64,000 nucleotides of DNA, taken from positions 1-64,000 of the forward strand of contig JAHLKH010000024.1 of NCBI GenBank assembly GCA_025526915.1, read 5' to 3'. The notes under the pieces are model-generated. The model worked only from the letters and a program-made list of their open reading frames with translations, was not told the DNA's origin and made no database searches. Within the stretch, counting starts at the first letter, position 1, and each line of letters begins with the position of its first letter. This stretch comes from Entophlyctis helioformis. Taxonomy: Eukaryota; Chytridiomycota; Chytridiomycetes; Chytridiales; Chytriomycetaceae. The position numbers and the translations under genes were made by a program. This document shows positions 59,513-64,000 of the stretch, piece by piece.

Positions 59513-59986
59513 CACAGCGGCCTTGGACTGGCATCAGTTACAATGCAACTGAAGGTTGGCATCAGAGAGCAGTGGATTCTGCCTGGTGCTCCTGCCGCCT
59601 GTGCCTGCTCACCACAGCAGCATAAATGTCAAGAGTGATGCCGCGCGAGTGGCACATGAATGCATGTGACGTGGCATCCATGTTGAACCTCTAATGCATG
59701 CATAATGAGGACTCTGGCGGGAAGTAAAGGCAGGGCTGCTTTGCATAGCAGATGCTATGGGAGCCCAGCCTGATTAACTCAGCGTGGAGACCGCCGTCCG
59801 TCAAGCCATTGCCAAGTGCAGCAATCAGAGAGCCAATCTCTGCCTGGCGTTTGTGTATACGGGCCAGGTTGTCCTGCCTGTCCGTCTCAAGACTCTGGCG
59901 GCAGACATGAAGTGACAAGGCAAGCTCCTCGCGCTTTGCCTGGACTCGGTCTCAGATGAGATGGCCGACTGTTCGTCATCTGCATC
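59386..59986. other. Unassigned 600-bp stretch
   Basis: The first part is the right end of the duplicated tRNA block. A minus-strand frame at 59775-59900 reads 'NLARIHKRQAEIGSLIAALG' and looks mildly coding, perhaps a decayed or missed exon. Nothing else is supported. Confidence 0.35.
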
Positions 59987-60496
59987 TTAGTCCTTGTCTT
60001 TCGCTGCTTTCACATCGACCTTTAGAACATAGATGCCCGTATGTTCGCCCTTGGCGTGTTCTTGCGCATGGAACTGCGCGAAGGCAGTATCTACTGCCGG
60101 CTGCAGAAGGCGGTCGAGTAGATTGTTACGCGACTGGAGGCGCTCCTCGTCTGTCTTGAGAAGCTCGACCAACAGCGCCGAGCGAACAGCCGTTCCAGCT
60201 GTCGCGATGCCAATTTCGACGGCCGAGTCTGTTCGTCGACCCACAGCCTTGCCCTTGAGGAGCTGCTCAAAGGCAGCAATGTCGAGGCTGTCATTTGGGG
60301 TGGCATGATTGTTCTAGATGCGCCGCGCGTGGGTCAGTGCAGACAGACGGCAAGCATCCCTCGCCATAGCAAGGGCCACCAGACTGGCAGCGGCAAGCGC
60401 GTCAAAGCTGTGCGCCGCGACGAAAGCTGAGCTGGTCGACATTCTCTGTCTGTCTCTGGCGATGTATAGGAAAACTGTCGACTGCGCTGCTGGCAT
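59987..60496 (-). CDS. Small unrecognised protein, two exons
   Basis: Exons 60496-60380 and 60313-59987, joined by a 66-nt intron (GTGGCC...CTGAC...ATCTAG), give about 147 aa; a second in-frame ATG is at 60442. The second exon looks truly coding ('DIAAFEQLLKGKAVGRR', 'VELLKTDEERLQSRNNLLDR', 'FHAQEHAKGEHTGIYVLKVD') and is mostly helical. The in-frame TAG just before it is the last base triplet of the proposed intron, which supports a splice there. Family unknown. The donor is weak, so exon 1 is tentative. Confidence 0.4.
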
Positions 60497-60723
60497 GGCT
60501 TGTCAAAGTGGATGACGTCACTCGCCACTTGCGGCTGTGGACTTGGCAATGGACAGCATCTGGCTGTTATGGTCTTGCCTTTGTATGAGCAGGAATGCTT
60601 CATTCCAAGTTCTCGCAGAGCACGCCATACTGTGCACCATGACATGTCGTGTCGGTGCATGTCCCACATTCTCGTTCGTGGATCTTGTCCTCACAGCCAC
60701 AAAGCAAGCAAGCGGCTGTGACG

Positions 60724-62439
60724 ATGCAAGCAGAGCGACAGACGGCAGACAACGCAGACGCAGCAGCAGCTGCTGCTGCAGCCAGCGACGAGCAAGTGCG
60801 CCGTCTGCAGAGCCAGCTGCAGAGCACAGCCGAGCAGCTGGTTGCCCTTGGCCGCACCGACATGGTGCTGGCTGTGCTCAAGCAGGTCGTTGGAGCGAGC
60901 GGCAGCCAAGCCGTCGAGCCAGGACAGCCAGGTGTGCCTCGCTATGTGGTGCCGCCAGCCGCCGGCGACCTTGCGTTCGGCAGCAGCCACTGGGACGGCA
61001 AGCCAGCCGAGATCCACGCCTTGATCCTCAAGCACGCCGGTCCGCTCACTCGCTTCCTGTGCGGCCTGCTCGGCGACACGGACACACTCGACGAAGCGAC
61101 CAAGCTGGAGCTGTGGATCGAAGCGTTCAAGATGGACTGGCAGGGCGATCTGGATCTGCTGCCTCTTGCCGACCTGACGGCCGACAACGGACTGCTGCTC
61201 GCACACTCTCGCTCCATGTACGACCGCCTCTGCAAGCGCTTTCCGAAGCACACCGAGCCCTATTGTGCGACAGAGGACGCCGACATCAACAACTACGACT
61301 ATCCGTTCGACTACGCCTACTTTGACAGCCGTAGGCTGCTTCTCATTCCCATGCGGCACGGCTGGTTCGACCTGGTGGACTTTACGTATCCAATCATACT
61401 CGCTCGCATGGCCATCCGGTTTGGATGCCTCGATCTGCTCAAGCATCTCGATGACAAGTACAGCACGCTCAAAGACTGGATGACCAGGCACGAGCTGACG
61501 AGCTCGTACTGGCACGAAGCCGTCGACCAAGCTGCGCGCTTTGGACATCTCGATGTTGTGCAGTACCTGTTTGGTCGCGGTGTGACGGGATGCACGAAGA
61601 TGGCGATGGACTGGGCGGCTGGCAACGGCCATCTGCACGTTGTCAAATGGCTGCACGAGAACACGACGGCAGGGTGCACGACTGCTGCAATGGATTACGC
61701 GGCTGTCAACGGTCATCTGCATGTCGTCCAGTGGCTGCATGTCAACAGGACGGAAGGATGCACGGAGTGGGCGATGGACAAGGCAGCCGAAAACGGTCAT
61801 CTGCATGTCGTCAAATGGTTGCACGAGAACAGGACGGAAGGATGCACGACTGCTGCGATGAATCAGGCGGCAAACAACGGCCACCTGCATGTCGTCATCT
61901 GGCTCCACGAGAACAGGGCGGAAGGATGCACGACTGCTGCGATGGACTGGGCGGCTAGCTACGGCCATCTGCATGTCGTCAAGTGGCTGCATGAGAACAG
62001 GACGGAGGGATGCACGACTCGTGCGATGGATAGTGCGGCTGGAAACGGCCGTCTACACGTTGTCAAGTGGCTCCACGAGACCTGCGGTTTAGAGTGTTCG
62101 CCAGCCGCGCTGGATGCCGCCATCCGCTCGGGACACGTGGACGTCGCCAAGTACATGCACTCGGCAGGCAGCCGCGCATCAAGCGATGTTGTTAAGCAAG
62201 CGGCCATGTGGAGCAACACCAAGACGCTGCTGTACTTGATGTATTGCGGTTATCCAGTTGAGCTCGATGCACTCAATCATGCCAAGAATGCCGCCATCGC
62301 CGATGTTATGCTTGGCAGCCTCACAATGGACCAGGCACAGGCGCTACTCGCAGAAGCAAACCAAAGAACTGCCACCAAGGTCACCACCATCAAGCGGCTC
62401 GAGTCGACCATCCAGAAACTTCAAGCAACAAGCAGGTGA
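60724..62439 (+). CDS. Ankyrin-repeat protein with F-box-like N-terminal region
   Basis: A single-exon frame of 571 aa from ATG 60724; the frame is open further upstream but only from a GTG. Residues ~1-60 are a Gln/Ala-rich coiled-coil-like stretch. An F-box-like region ('AEIHALILKHAGPLTRFLCG') and 'LWIEAFKMDWQGDLDLLPLA' follow. From residue ~280 there are about eight ankyrin-like repeats of 33 residues with the pattern A-M-D-x-A-A-x-N-G-H-L-H-V-V-K-W-L-H-E-N-R-T-E-G-C-T, several nearly identical, so the repeats were recently amplified. The protein ends with a short coiled-coil ('IKRLESTIQKLQATSR'). It is a paralogue of the 4.1-5.4 kb gene, which is intron-bearing and on the other strand. 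Confidence 0.85.
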   Translation: MQAERQTADNADAAAAAAAASDEQVRRLQSQLQSTAEQLVALGRTDMVLAVLKQVVGASGSQAVEPGQPGVPRYVVPPAAGDLAFGSSHWDGKPAEIHALILKHAGPLTRFLCGLLGDTDTLDEATKLELWIEAFKMDWQGDLDLLPLADLTADNGLLLAHSRSMYDRLCKRFPKHTEPYCATEDADINNYDYPFDYAYFDSRRLLLIPMRHGWFDLVDFTYPIILARMAIRFGCLDLLKHLDDKYSTLKDWMTRHELTSSYWHEAVDQAARFGHLDVVQYLFGRGVTGCTKMAMDWAAGNGHLHVVKWLHENTTAGCTTAAMDYAAVNGHLHVVQWLHVNRTEGCTEWAMDKAAENGHLHVVKWLHENRTEGCTTAAMNQAANNGHLHVVIWLHENRAEGCTTAAMDWAASYGHLHVVKWLHENRTEGCTTRAMDSAAGNGRLHVVKWLHETCGLECSPAALDAAIRSGHVDVAKYMHSAGSRASSDVVKQAAMWSNTKTLLYLMYCGYPVELDALNHAKNAAIADVMLGSLTMDQAQALLAEANQRTATKVTTIKRLESTIQKLQATSR

Positions 62440-62527
62440 TGGATGGATCGCCAAGAGTAGCTGTTGAAATGAAGACGCGATTGCTCGTGCGTTGTGAGGT
62501 CGCAACCATTGACGAGTGAGTTGAACC

Positions 62528-62821
62528 GCACAGCACTTTCAAGCCGACATTGATTAGCGAGATACCACGGTGGTTGGACGGATCGCTCAGATCGCCCTTC
62601 TTTGGCAGCGAGACGATGGACGCCGACTGCCAGGCCTTTGGAATGACTGCGTCCTCGAAGATGGTGTTGCACACACGCATCAGCCCCTGTGCTGCTCCCG
62701 AGATGCCGGCCGCTGCCGACCGCTGGCCCTGGAGCTCCGGTGGGATCTTTGCGTCAAACGCCTTGTAGAGCGACGCAGGGATGCCATCGTCGCCAGGCGC
62801 TTTGCGTCCATTGCCCGAAGC
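62528..62821 (-). pseudogene. Broken LINE (non-LTR) reverse transcriptase fragment
   Basis: The minus-strand frame contains the RT entry block 'GRKAPGDDGIPASLYKAF', then 'VCNTIFEDAVIPKAWQSASI' and 'SLPKKGDLSDPSNHRGISLI'. These match the conserved first RT motifs of LINEs (K-A-x-G-x-D-G-I-P, W-x-x-x-x-I-x-x-x-x-K-K-G-D, N-x-R-G-I-S-L). The catalytic YxDD block and everything after it are absent, and there is no upstream ORF. It ends abruptly about 100 bp from the second tRNA-His, next to sequence shared with the first tRNA block. Confidence 0.8.
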
Positions 62822-62888
62822 AGTACACAGGGCCATGTGTATCCAGCAAAAATGGCGAGCACCGCTTGCATCGACCGACTGTACAGAT

Positions 62889-63119
62889 GGCACTAAGCAA
62901 AAAAGTCGAAAAAGATGGTGCAGAGGGGCGGAATCGAACCGCCGCCAACACGGCCACAACGTGACGTACTACCACTATACTACCCCTGCATCCCTCCTTG
63001 TCCCGTTTTTCGCCAATTCAATACACAAACATTTGTTATTGTTATGGTTGATTCTGGCCATTTATCACGGCAATCGTGGCTTGACGATGACGTGCATCGT
63101 CCTGATCGCCGGCTGCCAC
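62889..63119. repeat. 231-bp duplicated block, copy 2 (contains tRNA-His)
   Basis: Second copy of 59282-59512, same orientation. Confidence 0.92.
62919..62989 (-). tRNA. tRNA-His (GTG), second copy
   Basis: The 71-nt sequence is identical to the tRNA at 59312-59382, with the same GTG anticodon and intact stems, so it is probably functional. Confidence 0.9.
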
Positions 63120-63337
63120 TAGGACTATCACCCCAATAGTCTGCACACATCAGAGCACAGATGCCATGCCCGCCAGCCACAGCACCTCGACCGTCCGAAA
63201 CGTTTTTTCTTTTCTTGCCAAACATTGCGGCAAGCTTGTGAGCGATGCTCCACTGAGCCTGGCATGGACGAGCAGACGGGCGGGCCAGACGGGCAGCTGG
63301 CTGACGATACATGCATGCGTGCGACAGAGCAGACAAG
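63120..63337. other. Upstream region of the C9orf85-like gene
   Basis: 218 bp between the duplicated tRNA block and the start codon of the C9orf85-like gene. I see a CGTTTTTTCTTTTCTTGCC pyrimidine tract (about 63200-63220) but no gene. Confidence 0.35.
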
Positions 63338-64000
63338 ATGCCAGACAGAATCTCGTCGTCCAAGGGCAAGGCCGGAGCGCAAAAGGGGCGCCAAAAGTAC
63401 CAGAACCGCACGGCGTTCACACCCAACAAGTTCTCGCCGGTTGCGCTCAAAATCGCTGCCCGGCCAGTGCAGGGCGTCTGCCAGCGCTGCCTCGACATCA
63501 TCAACTGGCGCAAGCGCATGGGCAAGTACAAGCCGCTCAGCCAGCCCAAGACCTGGTGAGTGATTGCGTGTATGGCCTCGCCATGTGCGGTGTCTGCGGC
63601 AACACGGCCAGCGTCCAACGGGATCACGGCTGGCTGGCAATCAATCCACTGACGCACATTCATCCATGCCGCTGCTGCTGCTGCTGCTGCTGCTGCTGCC
63701 GTCACTGACGCCGCCGCTGCTGCTGCTGCCAGCCTGCGATGCCAGAACAGAACCGTCGTTGATGCCTACCACGTCATCTGCAAAAAGTGCGCCGAGGCCA
63801 AGAACTGCTGCGCAAAGTGCGAGGAGTCGCACGAGATTGTCCAGTCGGAGGAGGCCAGAGCCAAGGACCCCGAGGTCCTCAAGGCCGCCGCAGAGCGCGA
63901 GAACATGGTCGAGAAGCTCTCTGAACGCCAGCGGAGATCGTACCTGCGCAAGCTGGCTCGCGGCGACGAGGAGGGTGCCGAGAAGGTGCTCGTTCACGCC
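63338..64000 (+). CDS. C9orf85-like (DUF2039) cysteine-rich protein, 3' end outside window
   Basis: Exon 63338-63555 joins an exon starting 63733 and running off the window. The 177-nt intron is rich in CTG repeats. The protein begins with a basic 'SSSKGKAGAQKGRQKYQNR', then 'GVCQRCLDIINWRKRMGKYK' and 'PLSQPKTC', where the last Cys is formed across the splice. 'CQNRTVVDAYHVICKKCAE' and 'CCAKCEE' follow. This matches C9orf85/DUF2039 proteins (QKHQN..., CQRC, KYKPLSKPKKC, C-x-x-C pairs), small conserved eukaryotic zinc-binding proteins of unclear function. The C-terminal part here is a Glu/Arg-rich helix. Confidence 0.85.

Noticed and set aside
59308..59625. Open frame beginning MVQRGGIEPPPTRPQRDV
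   Set aside because: It is a translation across the tRNA-His gene, a well-known false ORF pattern; the same appears at 62915.

Overview
The window is nuclear DNA from a eukaryote, most likely an early-diverging (chytrid-like) fungus. Genes are GC-rich, tightly packed and cut by many short introns (about 55-130 nt, donors GTGCGT/GTGAGT/GTCAGT, branch points like CTAAC/CTGAC). Fungal-type families are present: a vacuolar alpha-mannosidase AMS1, TOM1/HUWE1, two DUF4246 proteins, and a possible NCE101-like protein. The lineage call rests on family content only.

Layout. 1-700: 3' end of an RGS-domain gene. 700-4095: no convincing gene. 4096-7060: an ankyrin-repeat gene and CTU1 (tRNA 2-thiolation), both on minus. 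7311-11024: a HEAT/ARM-like protein fused to DUF4246. 11350-24505: the giant HECT ubiquitin ligase HUWE1/TOM1. 24661-27082: exocyst SEC6. 27192-32449: AMS1 in 26 exons. 32496-32738: a small NCE101-like protein. 33020-38675: an unrecognised protein built from six copies of a three-exon, 187-residue module. 38722-41527: SRP68. 41558-48927: a probable 7.4-kb mobile element that carries a Fanzor (eukaryotic TnpB-like RNA-guided nuclease). 48959-52272: an SRPK/SKY1 kinase. 52404-53644: an RPA-interacting protein. 54078-55410: a seven-helix membrane protein. 55566-59136: a second HEAT/ARM-DUF4246 gene. 59312-62989: two identical tRNA-His(GTG) genes in a duplicated 231-bp block, with a second ankyrin gene and a broken LINE reverse transcriptase between them. 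63338-end: a C9orf85-like zinc protein.

The most interesting object is the Fanzor element. The same 16-mer lies 14 nt upstream of the SRP68 ATG and 15 nt downstream of the SRPK stop. Removing the DNA between the two copies (plus one copy) leaves a 45-nt gap, close to two other gaps modelled here (46 nt each). This looks like an insertion into a compact intergenic site with target duplication. The element holds the Fanzor gene, at least one intron-containing companion gene, further coding-like sequence, a four-E-box palindrome and a 28-bp CCAAT tandem array.

Four places need a single missing base to keep a conserved reading frame (about 9538, 24296, 47541-47594, 58535). One of them would remove the HUWE1 active-site cysteine, so sequencing or assembly deletions are the likeliest explanation. 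All exon models were read by eye from splice signals, frame and remembered family motifs. No database search was run.
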